Below, in pieces: positions 17,218 through 25,355 of a DNA stretch of 64,000 nucleotides. Below the pieces are notes generated by a model. The model was not told the DNA's origin and did not search any database. It saw only the letters and a list, made by a program, of their open reading frames with translations. The position numbers and the translations under genes are program-made. Positions within the stretch are counted from its first letter, which is position 1. Each line of letters opens with the position of its first letter. The stretch is from positions 434,001 to 498,000 of the forward strand of contig NZ_JBDKSS010000013.1 in NCBI RefSeq assembly GCF_039680535.1, read 5' to 3'. The DNA is from Parvibaculum sp039680535. GTDB lineage: Bacteria; Pseudomonadota; Alphaproteobacteria; Parvibaculales; Parvibaculaceae.

Positions 17218-18213
17218 ATGATCCTCCTCGAAATTCTCGTCGGTCTCGTCCTGGCGCTGGGGCTTTACACGGCCCTCTACTCGGCTCGGATCGAGCGAGC
17301 CTATCCGCCGAGCGGCGGCTTTGTGGAGGTCGACGGGGCGCTCATCCATTATGTCGAAGCGGCGCCCGCGGACCATCAAGGCGCGCCTATCGTTCTGGTG
17401 CATGGCGCAAGCGGCAATGCGGGCGACATGGTCGCAAGCCTGATGCCCGAGCTTTCCAGGCGCCATCGTGTCGTCGCCTTCGACAGGCCCGGGCATGGCT
17501 GGAGCGAGAGGCCGTCGAACGGCGATGTCAGCGATCCCTCCGTACAGGCGCGGATTCTTCACGAAGCGGCGGCGAAGATCGGGCTCGAAAAGCCGGTGCT
17601 TCTCGGCCATAGCTGGGGCGGTGCGGTGGCGACCGCATGGGCGCTCGATTTTCCGGACGACCTTTCGGGCCTGCTCGTGCTTTCCGGTGCGACCCATCCA
17701 TGGGAGGGCGAGGTCGCCTGGTATCACCGCATCGTGACCACGCCCGTCATAGGCTCGATCTTTCTGGGCCTGCTGGCGCTTCCCGGCGGCTTGCTGCTGG
17801 CAAGAGCGAGCGTCGCGGGTGTCTTTGCGCCCGATACCGCGCCGGAGGGTTATGCGGAACGCATCGGCCTCCCTCTGCTCTTTCGTCCACGGCACTTTCG
17901 CGCGAACAGCACGGATTCGAGCCGCCTGCGCGAACATCTGGTGACGCAGAGTCAGCACTATCAGGACATCCGTGTGCCGACGATCATCATCACGGGAAAT
18001 CGCGACAAGGTGGTCTGGGCGAAGCTCCATTCCTATGCGCTGCACGGCCAGATTGCCGGTTCGGAACTCATCAAGCTTGTCGGCGTCGGCCATATGCCGC
18101 ATTACGTCCGTGCCGACGTGGTGATCGACGCGCTGGAACGCCTCGCTCGCCGCGAGAGCCCGAGGGCGGGAACGCATGTCGTGGAGCCCGAAGCGCCGGC
18201 CGCGCTCTTCTGA
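17218..18213 (+). CDS. Membrane-anchored alpha/beta hydrolase
   Basis: The 331-residue protein has an N-terminal membrane anchor (ILLEILVGLVLALGLYTALY). An alpha/beta-hydrolase fold follows: VLVHGASGNAGD oxyanion loop, FDRPGHGWS, nucleophile elbow GHSWGG, acid in ITGNRDKVV and catalytic His in GVGHMPHY. The substrate is unknown. It is the last gene of the 15.5-18.2 kb cluster and converges on pyk, leaving only 7 bases between the two stops. Confidence 0.87.
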   Translation: MILLEILVGLVLALGLYTALYSARIERAYPPSGGFVEVDGALIHYVEAAPADHQGAPIVLVHGASGNAGDMVASLMPELSRRHRVVAFDRPGHGWSERPSNGDVSDPSVQARILHEAAAKIGLEKPVLLGHSWGGAVATAWALDFPDDLSGLLVLSGATHPWEGEVAWYHRIVTTPVIGSIFLGLLALPGGLLLARASVAGVFAPDTAPEGYAERIGLPLLFRPRHFRANSTDSSRLREHLVTQSQHYQDIRVPTIIITGNRDKVVWAKLHSYALHGQIAGSELIKLVGVGHMPHYVRADVVIDALERLARRESPRAGTHVVEPEAPAALF

Positions 18214-18220
18214 GCCCTGC

Positions 18221-19657
18221 CTATTCCGCCGAGCCGCCCTTCCGTCCGACATAGGCGACACGCAGCATGTTCGTTGCGCCCGGCGTTCCGAGCGGCAACC
18301 CGGCCGTGACGATGATGCGCTGGCCGGGCTGGGCATAGCCTTCGCGGAAGGCGATGCGGCAGGCGCGTTCGGCGACGTCGTCGAGGTCCTTCGCATCGTC
18401 CGTGAGGACGCAATGAAGGCCCCATACGAGGGCGAGGCGCCGCGCCGTGGCGACGATGGGCGTCAGCACGACGATCGGGAAGAGCGGCCGCTCGCGTGCG
18501 GCGCGAAGTCCGGTCGAGCCTGAATTCGTCCAGCAGACGATGGCGGCCGCCTTCAGCGTATCGGCAACGGTATGCGCGGCGGCGCTGATCGCGTCGGCGC
18601 CCGTCGCTTCGGGCTCATTGCGCTGGGCGTAGATGATGCCGGGATAGGTGGGGTCGGATTCGATCGACTCCGCGACCTTGTTCATGGTGCGCACGGCTTC
18701 GACCGGATATTGGCCTGCGGCCGACTCCGCCGAAAGCATGACCGCGTCGGCGCCTTCGAAGACGGCGGTGGCGACGTCGGAGACTTCGGCGCGCGTCGGC
18801 ACCGGAGACGAGATCATGGATTCTAGCATCTGCGTCGCGACGACGACGGGCTTGCCCGCGCGGCGCGAGGCCCGGATGATTCGCTTCTGCCAGCCGGGCA
18901 CCTGCTCCAGCGGAAGTTCGACGCCGAGGTCGCCACGCGCGACCATGATGGCGTCGGAAATGTCGATGATCTCGTCGAGATGGACGAGCGCTTGCGGCTT
19001 CTCGATCTTGGCGAGAACGGCTGCGCGGCCCCGTGCGATCTTGCGGGCCTCGGCCATGTCTTCCGGCCGCTGGATGAAGGAGAGCGCCACCCAGTCGACG
19101 CCGAGGTTGAGAGCGGCCTCGAAGTCCGAGAGATCCTTCTCCGTCAGCGCCTTCACCGGCAGCACCGCCTCGGGCACGTTGACGCCCTTGCGGTTGGAAA
19201 GGCGCCCGCCGACCACGACTTCCGTTTCCGCGAAGTCGGGGCCCGCCTTGGTGACGCGAAGGCGGATCTTGCCATCATCGAGCAGCAGGCTCTGGCCTGC
19301 GGTGACCGCGGCGAAGATTTCGGGATGCGGCAGCGGCGCGCGCAGCTTCGTGCCCGGCGTCTTGTCGAGATCGAGGCGAAAGCTGTCGCCCGCGGCGAGC
19401 ATCACGCCGCCGCCCTCGATCTCGCCGACGCGGAGCTTGGGGCCTTGCAGATCGGCGAGGATGCCGATGGGCCGTTCGACCTCGGCTTCGACTTCGCGGA
19501 TGAGGCCATGAACCTTGCGGAGATTCTCGTGATTGAGGTGGCTCATGTTGAGCCGGAAGACATCCGCGCCCGCGTCGAAAAGCGCGCGGATCATTTCCCT
19601 GGAGCTGGATGCGGGCCCGAGGGTCGCGATGATCTTGACGTTGCGCCGGCGTATCAC
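18221..19657 (-). CDS. pyk: Pyruvate kinase
   Basis: Pyk transfers phosphate from phosphoenolpyruvate to ADP in the last glycolytic step. The 478-residue frame shows RRRNVKIIATLGPASS, DLQGPKLRVGEI, the active-site SFIQRPEDM, IEKPQALVHLDEI and MVARGDLGVELPLEQVPGWQK signatures, and a full C-terminal domain. The start is the GTG at 19657, preceded by AAGGAGA; the further upstream frame is antisense of nothing useful and overlaps the glycerate kinase gene. That gene ends 13 bases upstream, so the two form an operon. Confidence 0.96.
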   Translation of the reverse strand: MIRRRNVKIIATLGPASSSREMIRALFDAGADVFRLNMSHLNHENLRKVHGLIREVEAEVERPIGILADLQGPKLRVGEIEGGGVMLAAGDSFRLDLDKTPGTKLRAPLPHPEIFAAVTAGQSLLLDDGKIRLRVTKAGPDFAETEVVVGGRLSNRKGVNVPEAVLPVKALTEKDLSDFEAALNLGVDWVALSFIQRPEDMAEARKIARGRAAVLAKIEKPQALVHLDEIIDISDAIMVARGDLGVELPLEQVPGWQKRIIRASRRAGKPVVVATQMLESMISSPVPTRAEVSDVATAVFEGADAVMLSAESAAGQYPVEAVRTMNKVAESIESDPTYPGIIYAQRNEPEATGADAISAAAHTVADTLKAAAIVCWTNSGSTGLRAARERPLFPIVVLTPIVATARRLALVWGLHCVLTDDAKDLDDVAERACRIAFREGYAQPGQRIIVTAGLPLGTPGATNMLRVAYVGRKGGSAE

Positions 19658-19670
19658 TGGACGGCTCTCC

Positions 19671-21005
19671 TTATGCTGGCTTGCCTTCCACCAGAATGGC
19701 GCGGAAGTCGTTGACGTTGGTGTAACTCGGGCCTGTGACGACAAGATCGCCGAGCGCGGCGAAAAATCCACCTGAATTGTGGCATTTGAGCGACGAGGCG
19801 GCATCGATTCCGAGCGCGGAGGCGCGACCGAGTGTCGTGGGCGTGATGATCGCCCCCGCGGGGTCGTTGGCTGCGCTGCCGCCGTCTATGCCATCGGTGT
19901 CGCCGGCTATCGCCGAAATGCCCGGAGCGGCACGCAGGGCCAGGGCGAGGGCCAGCGCATATTCCTGATTGCGTCCGCCGCGACCGCCCTCGGCGCCTCT
20001 TTCAAAAGTTACCGTCGTCTCGCCGCCGGAAAGGATCGCGACGCGCCGGCCCGCTGCTTTCGCGTCGAGCGCGAGTCTTGCGTGTTCGGCGGCGATGTCC
20101 CGCGCCTCGCCTTCCACGCGATCACCGAGATTGACGATCTCGTAGCCTGAAGCCGCCGCGAGCTTCGCGGCAGCGCCGAGCGCTTGGGCGCCGCTGGCAA
20201 CGAGCTCATAGGAGCTTCCTGCGAAAGCGGGATCGCCAGGCTTGGGGCTCTCTCCGCCCTGAACCAACGCAAGGCGCACACGCTCAGGCAGGTCGATGGC
20301 ATATCGCTCGAGAATGGCGAGAGCCATCTCACGCGTCGTCGGATCGGGAACGGTCGGGCCCGATGCGATCACACTCGCATCGTCGCCCGCGACGTCGGAT
20401 ATGGCCAGCGTGACCATGCGGGCCGGGTGGATTGCCGCGGCGAGACGCCCGCCCTTGATACGCGAAAGATGCTTGCGGACGCAGTTGATCTCCGCGATGG
20501 GCGCGCCGGAAACGAGAAGGGCGCGGGTGAGCGCCTGCTTGTCGGCGAGCGTGACGCCGATGAGGGGCAGCGTTGCGAGCGCCGAGCCGCCACCTGACAA
20601 CAGCACGAGCGCGAGATCGTCGGGGTCGAGCGTTGCGGCCAGCGCGAGCAGCCGCTCGCTGGCGGCGATCCCGGCTGCGTCCGGCACGGGATGGCTCGCC
20701 TCGATGACCTCCACATGAGCGGTCGGCCGCGCGTGCCCGTAACGGGTGAGGGCAATGCCCTCGATGCGGGCTTCAGGGGCAGAGCTGGCGTAATGCGCTT
20801 CGGCGGCGGCCGACATGGAGGCGGCGGCCTTCCCGATGGCGAAAATGACGAGACGGCCTTTGGGCGCGGCCGGAAGGTGCGCGGCCAGGCAATGTTCGGG
20901 CAAGGCCGAGCGCATGGCCTCCTGGAAGAGTTCCATGAGGCGGCGGCGCTGGTCTGCTTCATTGCCCGGTGCGAGGCTGGGTGTGAGGGAAGTCATTCTC
21001 TGCAT
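19671..21005 (-). CDS. Glycerate 2-kinase (DUF4147/MOFRL type)
   Basis: The 444-residue protein phosphorylates glycerate to 2-phosphoglycerate. The N-terminal DUF4147 domain has IFAIGKAAASM and SHPVPDAAG, then LLSGGGSALATLPL. The C-terminal MOFRL domain has LSGGETTVTF and DTDGIDGGSAANDPAGA. It feeds directly into pyk, 13 bases downstream, giving a glycerate-to-pyruvate unit. Starts at 21005 or 20996 (MTSLTPS) are both plausible. Confidence 0.93.
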   Translation of the reverse strand: MQRMTSLTPSLAPGNEADQRRRLMELFQEAMRSALPEHCLAAHLPAAPKGRLVIFAIGKAAASMSAAAEAHYASSAPEARIEGIALTRYGHARPTAHVEVIEASHPVPDAAGIAASERLLALAATLDPDDLALVLLSGGGSALATLPLIGVTLADKQALTRALLVSGAPIAEINCVRKHLSRIKGGRLAAAIHPARMVTLAISDVAGDDASVIASGPTVPDPTTREMALAILERYAIDLPERVRLALVQGGESPKPGDPAFAGSSYELVASGAQALGAAAKLAAASGYEIVNLGDRVEGEARDIAAEHARLALDAKAAGRRVAILSGGETTVTFERGAEGGRGGRNQEYALALALALRAAPGISAIAGDTDGIDGGSAANDPAGAIITPTTLGRASALGIDAASSLKCHNSGGFFAALGDLVVTGPSYTNVNDFRAILVEGKPA

Positions 21006-21030
21006 TTCGTCTGTTGAGTATAGTGCGGGG

Positions 21031-21864
21031 ATGCAGTCTCAGACACGCGACGGGACATCATCCCAAGGCGACCTCCTTCCTTTCGAGCTTATCAATCCTG
21101 AAGGCGATTCGGGATTTCTCGTCCTTTGCGACCATGCCTCGAATGCGCTTCCTCAGGGCTATGGCACGCTGGGATTGCCGTTGGAGGAGTTCGGGCGGCA
21201 CATCGCCTACGATATTGGTGCGGCGAACGTCTCGCGTGCCTTGTCGGCGGCGCTGGATTGTCCGGCGGTGCTGGCGCGTTTTTCACGCCTTCTCGTCGAC
21301 CTTAATCGCGGGCCCGACGATCCGACGCTGGTGATGAAACTCTCCGACGGCGCCATCGTGCCGGGAAACCGGGACGTCGATCCGTTTCAGAACCGCGCCG
21401 AGTTCGAGCACAGGCTCGCGCAATTCTACCGCCCCTATCACTCCGCTATCGAGGCGATGCTTGCGCGGGCGGGCGATAGAGCGCCTGCCATCATCTCGAT
21501 CCACAGTTTCACGCCTCATTGGCGCGGAAGGGCCCGGCCTTGGCATGCGGGCATCCTCTGGGACAAGGATGACAGGCTTCCCGCCGAGCTTCTGCGTCTG
21601 ATGAGGCTGGAACCGGGCCTTTGCATTGGCGACAATGAACCCTATTCAGGCAGGCTCAAGGGCGACTGCCTCTACCGCCACGCGACGGCGCGGGGCCTGC
21701 CGCATGTGCTGATCGAAATCCGGCAGGACCTCATCACCGACGAAGCCGGTCAACGTGAATGGGCGGCGCGGATCGCGCAGTGGTTGCGCGAAGCCGAGGC
21801 GCTGCCGGGCCTGCGGCAGGTGCGGCATTATGGTTCGCATGCCGATGCAGCCGGCAACAGATAG
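21031..21864 (+). CDS. N-formylglutamate amidohydrolase family protein
   Basis: From the ATG at 21031 the 277-residue protein has the family blocks FLVLCDHASNALP, HIAYDIGAANVSRALSAAL, LVDLNRGPDDP and ISIHSFTPHWRG, with the expected His/Glu zinc ligands. The HutG-type reaction is N-formylglutamate to glutamate and formate, but no hut genes are near. This chromosomal copy, next to DUF1244 and gapR, belongs to the widespread paralogue of uncertain substrate. It is divergent from glycerate kinase. Confidence 0.86.
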   Translation: MQSQTRDGTSSQGDLLPFELINPEGDSGFLVLCDHASNALPQGYGTLGLPLEEFGRHIAYDIGAANVSRALSAALDCPAVLARFSRLLVDLNRGPDDPTLVMKLSDGAIVPGNRDVDPFQNRAEFEHRLAQFYRPYHSAIEAMLARAGDRAPAIISIHSFTPHWRGRARPWHAGILWDKDDRLPAELLRLMRLEPGLCIGDNEPYSGRLKGDCLYRHATARGLPHVLIEIRQDLITDEAGQREWAARIAQWLREAEALPGLRQVRHYGSHADAAGNR

Positions 21865-21880
21865 AACAAGGAGACACCAC

Positions 21881-22183
21881 ATGGACAAGACCACGCAAAC
21901 CGAGATCGAAGCGGCCGCCTTTCGTCGTCTCGTCGATCATCTGCGGACGCGGACCGACGTGCAGAACATCGATCTGATGATCCATGGCGGATTCTGCCGC
22001 AATTGCCTCGCGGATTGGCTGCGCGAAGCGGCCGAAGCGAAAGGCATCCAGATGTCGAAGGACGATGCGCGCATGTCGATTTATGGAATGCCTTTCCCGG
22101 AGTGGAAGGGAAAATATCAGGCCGAAGCAACGCCAGAGCAGCTTGCGGCCTTCGAAGCGGCGCAGAAGAAGAGCCATGGCTGA
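21881..22183 (+). CDS. DUF1244 family protein
   Basis: This 100-residue cytosolic protein starts at 21881 after AAGGAG. The family signature is clear: IDLMIHGGFCRNCLADWLREAA with paired cysteines, and YGMPFPEWKGKYQ. The paired Cys may bind metal; the biochemical role is not established. It sits 16 bases after the amidohydrolase gene and is probably co-transcribed with it. Confidence 0.9.
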   Translation: MDKTTQTEIEAAAFRRLVDHLRTRTDVQNIDLMIHGGFCRNCLADWLREAAEAKGIQMSKDDARMSIYGMPFPEWKGKYQAEATPEQLAAFEAAQKKSHG

Positions 22184-22287
22184 GGCGATATCCACAGCTT
22201 TCTGGGGTGCCGAACTTGCCGCCGTGCCGGGGCGTCGGTACTGTCCACACTCTTCACCATTGCAGAATTGAACTGGAGCGACGCGTC

Positions 22288-22554
22288 ATGGCGGATGGCA
22301 ATACCCCTGTGAATTCCGGTGGCGTCGCGCATGACCAGTTGCGCTCGATCATCGAGCGCATCGAGCGCCTCGAAGAAGAGAAAGCGGCGACCGCCGCCGA
22401 CATCAAGGAAGTCTACGCGGAAGCGAAGGCCAACGGCTTCGACACCAAGACGCTGCGCCAGGTGGTCCGCATCCGCAAACAGGACAAGGCCGAGCGGCAG
22501 GAGCAGGAAGCGATCCTCGAGGTCTATCTGCACGCGCTCGGGATGGTCGAATAA
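22288..22554 (+). CDS. gapR: GapR nucleoid-associated protein (DUF2312)
   Basis: The 88-residue protein matches GapR: LRSIIERIERLEEEKAATAADIKEVYAEAKANGFD, then TLRQVVRIRKQDKAERQEQ and LYLHALG-type end. GapR clamps overtwisted DNA ahead of replication and transcription as a coiled-coil dimer or tetramer and recruits topoisomerases. The ATG at 22288 lies after GGAGCG. A strong terminator follows. Confidence 0.95.
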   Translation: MADGNTPVNSGGVAHDQLRSIIERIERLEEEKAATAADIKEVYAEAKANGFDTKTLRQVVRIRKQDKAERQEQEAILEVYLHALGMVE

Positions 22555-22586
22555 GGAAAACCGTGAGTTCTGCGCCGGGGGACTGA

Positions 22587-22618
22587 AAAGCCCGCCTCGA
22601 AAGAGGCGGGCTTTTTTC
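22587..22618 (+). terminator. Intrinsic terminator after gapR
   Basis: An 11-bp stem (AAGCCCGCCTC with its exact complement) closed by GAAA is followed by a T-run. Confidence 0.93.
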
Positions 22619-22760
22619 TTAGGCGTTCGTTGTGTCTCTGACGGAAAGGGGAGTGGACCCCAACCTGGCACGGGGGGGCACGGGGGGACGATAGATGCCG
22701 GGTCGGGGTCCGTCGGCTCCGCGACGCCGATGGGCAGCCTGGAGCCAATCTCACATAAGG

Positions 22761-22785
22761 AAAAACGCGGCCCTTGAGGCCGGGT
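22761..22785 (-). terminator. Intrinsic terminator after the stress-response histidine kinase
   Basis: Read on the minus strand, CGGCC-TCAAG-GGCCG is followed by CG and a run of five T. The stem is short but GC-rich, 19 bases beyond the kinase stop. Confidence 0.55.
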
Positions 22786-22803
22786 TCCATCCCTCTTGAA
22801 AAA

Positions 22804-23850
22804 TTATCGGCCCGCCATGTCCAGATTGGGAACCGAGACGGAGATCCGGTTGCGGTCGGGAGAGATCGTGTAGCGCCCACCCAGTTGACGCACCAGCCCA
22901 TCGATCAGGCCGTGGCTGCCGCCGGTATCTGACGGCTCTGGCAGGAGAGGCCGCGTCGTTTCGACCGTAAGGACCGCGCCGGAGCCGCTCCCGCGAAGTG
23001 CGATGCGGACGTCCGTTGCGGTCGGCGATCCCTCGCGAGGGAAGGCGATTTCGCCGATGATCTCTGTAATGAGGAATGCAAGCGGCACGGCGAGGTTCGC
23101 CGACGCAATGAGCTTGTCCGCGGTGACGAAGATCGATGCTGGCATTCGGGCATTGCGCAGGCTTTGCTCCATCGAGGCGCATAAGTCATTGAGCAGCAGA
23201 TCGAGTTTGACGGAGTTGAGATCGTCGCCCTGATAAATTGCACCATGAACCAGGCCGAGAGCCGTCACGCGGCGTTGAACCTCGTCAAAGATGGTGCTCT
23301 CGGCCGATGTTTCCGCCTTGCGGCTTTGCAGGTTCATCAGGCTGTTCACGATCTGCAGATTGTTGTGTACGCGATGATGCACTTCGCGCGTCAGGGCCTT
23401 TTGTCGCGCGACCGCTTTCAGCAGCGCCGCGTCGCGCGCGGCGAGCGCATCCGCCATGCGGTTGAAGCTTTCTGCCAGCAGGCGGATTTCTTCCGGCAAT
23501 TCCGCTATGTGGCGGATACGCGCCCGCTCGTCGCCTTCCGAAAAGGCAATGATCCCGCGTCTTATCCGACGCAGCGGTCGCGTGACCAAACGCCCGGCAC
23601 CCCATCCTGCGGCCAGCGCCGCAGCGAGCCACATAACGAGCGCCAGGACTGCGTTGCCGAAAAGCAGTTCGCTGATCTCGACCGATTGAGGTTGCTGTCC
23701 GCGCTGATGGAGGTGGCCGAGCCAGATGTCTGCAAGGGCAAGCCCGACGAGGGGGAGCAGCGCAAGGCAGAGAATGAAGATGAGGCGGGCCCTGAGCGAC
23801 TTGATCCGGCGCGTCAGCCAAAGGCTCTCGTCGCGCTCCTTGTAGACCAT
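22804..23850 (-). CDS. HisKA_2 sensor histidine kinase (probable PhyK-type stress kinase)
   Basis: The 348-residue kinase has two membrane helices (about 22-42 and 63-88) around a short periplasmic loop, then a HAMP linker (RLVTRPLRRIRRG...). The HisKA_2 dimerisation helix carries EVHHRVHNNLQ (phosphoacceptor His158/159), and a HATPase domain follows. Its ATPase domain is degenerate: the N-box Asn and G1 box are hard to see. Position beside nepR, phyR and ecfG strongly suggests that it phosphorylates PhyR. The small periplasmic loop argues against a large ligand. A divergent N-box suggests a weak or regulated kinase. Confidence 0.87.
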   Translation of the reverse strand: MVYKERDESLWLTRRIKSLRARLIFILCLALLPLVGLALADIWLGHLHQRGQQPQSVEISELLFGNAVLALVMWLAAALAAGWGAGRLVTRPLRRIRRGIIAFSEGDERARIRHIAELPEEIRLLAESFNRMADALAARDAALLKAVARQKALTREVHHRVHNNLQIVNSLMNLQSRKAETSAESTIFDEVQRRVTALGLVHGAIYQGDDLNSVKLDLLLNDLCASMEQSLRNARMPASIFVTADKLIASANLAVPLAFLITEIIGEIAFPREGSPTATDVRIALRGSGSGAVLTVETTRPLLPEPSDTGGSHGLIDGLVRQLGGRYTISPDRNRISVSVPNLDMAGR

Positions 23851-23957
23851 GTCTTCACGCCGAAGCGGACCGGTTGGCGGATGTTGATCGTAAATGTTCA
23901 GATCGCCCCGTCCCGGCCTCGGGTGAGGCCTGTTTCAATGCAACGGTCAGGTTTCAG

Positions 23958-24149
23958 TCAGGGCATGTGGTCGAGTTTGCGCATCAGCTCGGTCAGTTCG
24001 TCCGGCACTTTTTCCCGCACGACATCCTGGTAGATGCGGCGCAGGCTTTGCCCCAATGCGTCACGCCTGAGCCCGGCGTCATCCTTGTTCGCCATGAGGC
24101 GGGCTTCCAGCTCGGAAGTGCCGATCCATTTCCCCTTGCTTGACGTCAT
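23958..24149 (-). CDS. nepR: NepR anti-sigma factor
   Basis: This 63-residue protein carries the NepR core LGQSLRRIYQDVVREKVPDELTELMRKL at residues 32-59. NepR binds and holds EcfG; phosphorylated PhyR, via its sigma-like domain, displaces it. The start ATG at 24149 is preferred over the GTG at 24194, although neither has a strong ribosome site. It is divergent from phyR and behind an EcfG-type promoter, so the inhibitor is probably under negative feedback. Confidence 0.93.
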   Translation of the reverse strand: MTSSKGKWIGTSELEARLMANKDDAGLRRDALGQSLRRIYQDVVREKVPDELTELMRKLDHMP

Positions 24150-24215
24150 TTCGAAAACTCGATCACCGCTCGCCAGCGTTTGGATGAAGGCCACAAACTT
24201 GCTGCGGCGCCGATG

Positions 24216-24241
24216 AAACTCTTTCGCCGCTCATAGGTTCC
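24216..24241 (-). promoter_or_regulatory. EcfG-type promoter for nepR
   Basis: On the minus strand GGAAC (24241-24237) is followed after 17 bases by GTTT (24219-24216), close to the EcfG consensus GGAAC-N16/17-CGTT. It lies 67 bases before the nepR ATG. Confidence 0.6.
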
Positions 24242-24299
24242 TTATTCCGGTCCCGATCTCCACGGAAAAATTTCGGCGAACAAAGAGGGGCGGCACGGT

Positions 24300-25088
24300 A
24301 TGTCACTTGGCGGCGAACTGAGTTCGCATATTCCCGATCTCCGCCGCTATGCGCGTGCCCTGACGGGGGATCAGGCACTTGGAGACGCTCTCATTGGCCG
24401 AACGCTTCAAACGCTTGTGGATAACCCCGCGTCGTTTCCTCGCCACCTCAATCCGCGAACGGGCCTCTACAAGCTCTTTCACGCTGTCTGGTCGAGGGCT
24501 GGCGGAGACGCCACGCCGGAAGCCGCAACGGCGCCTGGAAAAACCGCACAAGAGCGGCTCACACATCTGACCCCGCAATCCCGTCAGGCGCTGCTTCTGA
24601 CGGCGATGGAGGGATTCGGCAATGCGGATGCGGCCGAAATCATGGGCATCGGCGAAGCGGAGGTCGAACCCCTGCTTGAGATGGCTCTTGCCGATATCGA
24701 CGAGCAGACGTCCACCGACGTTCTCATCATCGAGGACGAGCCGATCATTTCCATGGATCTCGCGGAAATCGTCCGCGAGCTGGGCCATGGCGTGGTTGGA
24801 AACGCGGTTACGCGCGATGAGGCAGTGGAGATGGCGAGGACGCGCCATCCGGGGCTCGTTCTCGCAGATATTCAGCTTGCGGATGGAAGTTCCGGCATAG
24901 ACGCGGTGAACGACATTCTCGGCTTCGCCTCCGTTCCGGTTGTTTTCGTCACCGCCTTTCCCGAGCGTCTGCTGACCGGCGAACGGCCCGAGCCGACCTT
25001 TCTCGTTACGAAGCCCTTTCAGCGCATGGCGCTCCGGGCCGCGATCAGCCAGGCGCTGTTTTTCAACCCGGCGGCAACCGCCGATTGA
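24300..25088 (+). CDS. phyR: PhyR response regulator (sigma-like domain plus receiver)
   Basis: The 262-residue protein has an N-terminal sigma-factor-like domain (about 1-128: region-2-like LRRYARALTGDQALGDAL, region-4-like LTPQSRQALLLTAMEGFG). A receiver domain follows (about 138-258) with acidic pocket IIEDEP, phosphoacceptor Asp190 in LVLADIQL, Thr218 and Lys238 in VTKPFQR. Phosphorylation exposes the sigma-like part, which binds NepR and frees EcfG. GAGGGG precedes the ATG at 24300. It is divergent from nepR and upstream of ecfG. Confidence 0.96.
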   Translation: MSLGGELSSHIPDLRRYARALTGDQALGDALIGRTLQTLVDNPASFPRHLNPRTGLYKLFHAVWSRAGGDATPEAATAPGKTAQERLTHLTPQSRQALLLTAMEGFGNADAAEIMGIGEAEVEPLLEMALADIDEQTSTDVLIIEDEPIISMDLAEIVRELGHGVVGNAVTRDEAVEMARTRHPGLVLADIQLADGSSGIDAVNDILGFASVPVVFVTAFPERLLTGERPEPTFLVTKPFQRMALRAAISQALFFNPAATAD

Positions 25089-25157
25089 AGCCTCGCGCCC
25101 GGTCGCCCGAGCGCCAAGTAAACTTTCCAAATATTATTTGTTTCTTTGTGAAACAGG

Positions 25158-25177
25158 TGCAAAACGCAAGTTTTGCA
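25158..25177. repeat. Perfect inverted repeat upstream of ecfG
   Basis: TGCAAAAC and GTTTTGCA flank a GCAA centre in an AT-rich pocket 70 bases after phyR. It could be an operator or a weak hairpin. No T-run follows, so it is unlikely to be a terminator. Confidence 0.5.
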
Positions 25178-25300
25178 ATAGTAAAGGAGCATGGACCTAA
25201 GTGATCGAACGTGAAAGACTTGAGGTTCTTGAGTGCCCGCTTTTCCGTTCGTCCGTATTCGAATGAGCATCTGACACGCTCTCTTCAGCCGAACCGAACG

Positions 25301-25325
25301 GGAAGCTTGTTGCGTCGTATCCGTT
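25301..25325 (+). promoter_or_regulatory. EcfG-type promoter for ecfG (one mismatch)
   Basis: GGAAG (25301-25305), 16 bases, CGTT (25322-25325), 30 bases before the ecfG ATG. One base differs from GGAAC. It would give sigma-factor autoregulation. Confidence 0.55.
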
Positions 25326-25355
25326 CTCCAGAACCGCAGTTCGAACGAGGAGAGC

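Noticed and set aside
24150..24194. Longer NepR start at the GTG 24194
   Set aside because: It would transcribe through the promoter-proximal region, lacks a ribosome site and adds residues not seen in NepR proteins.
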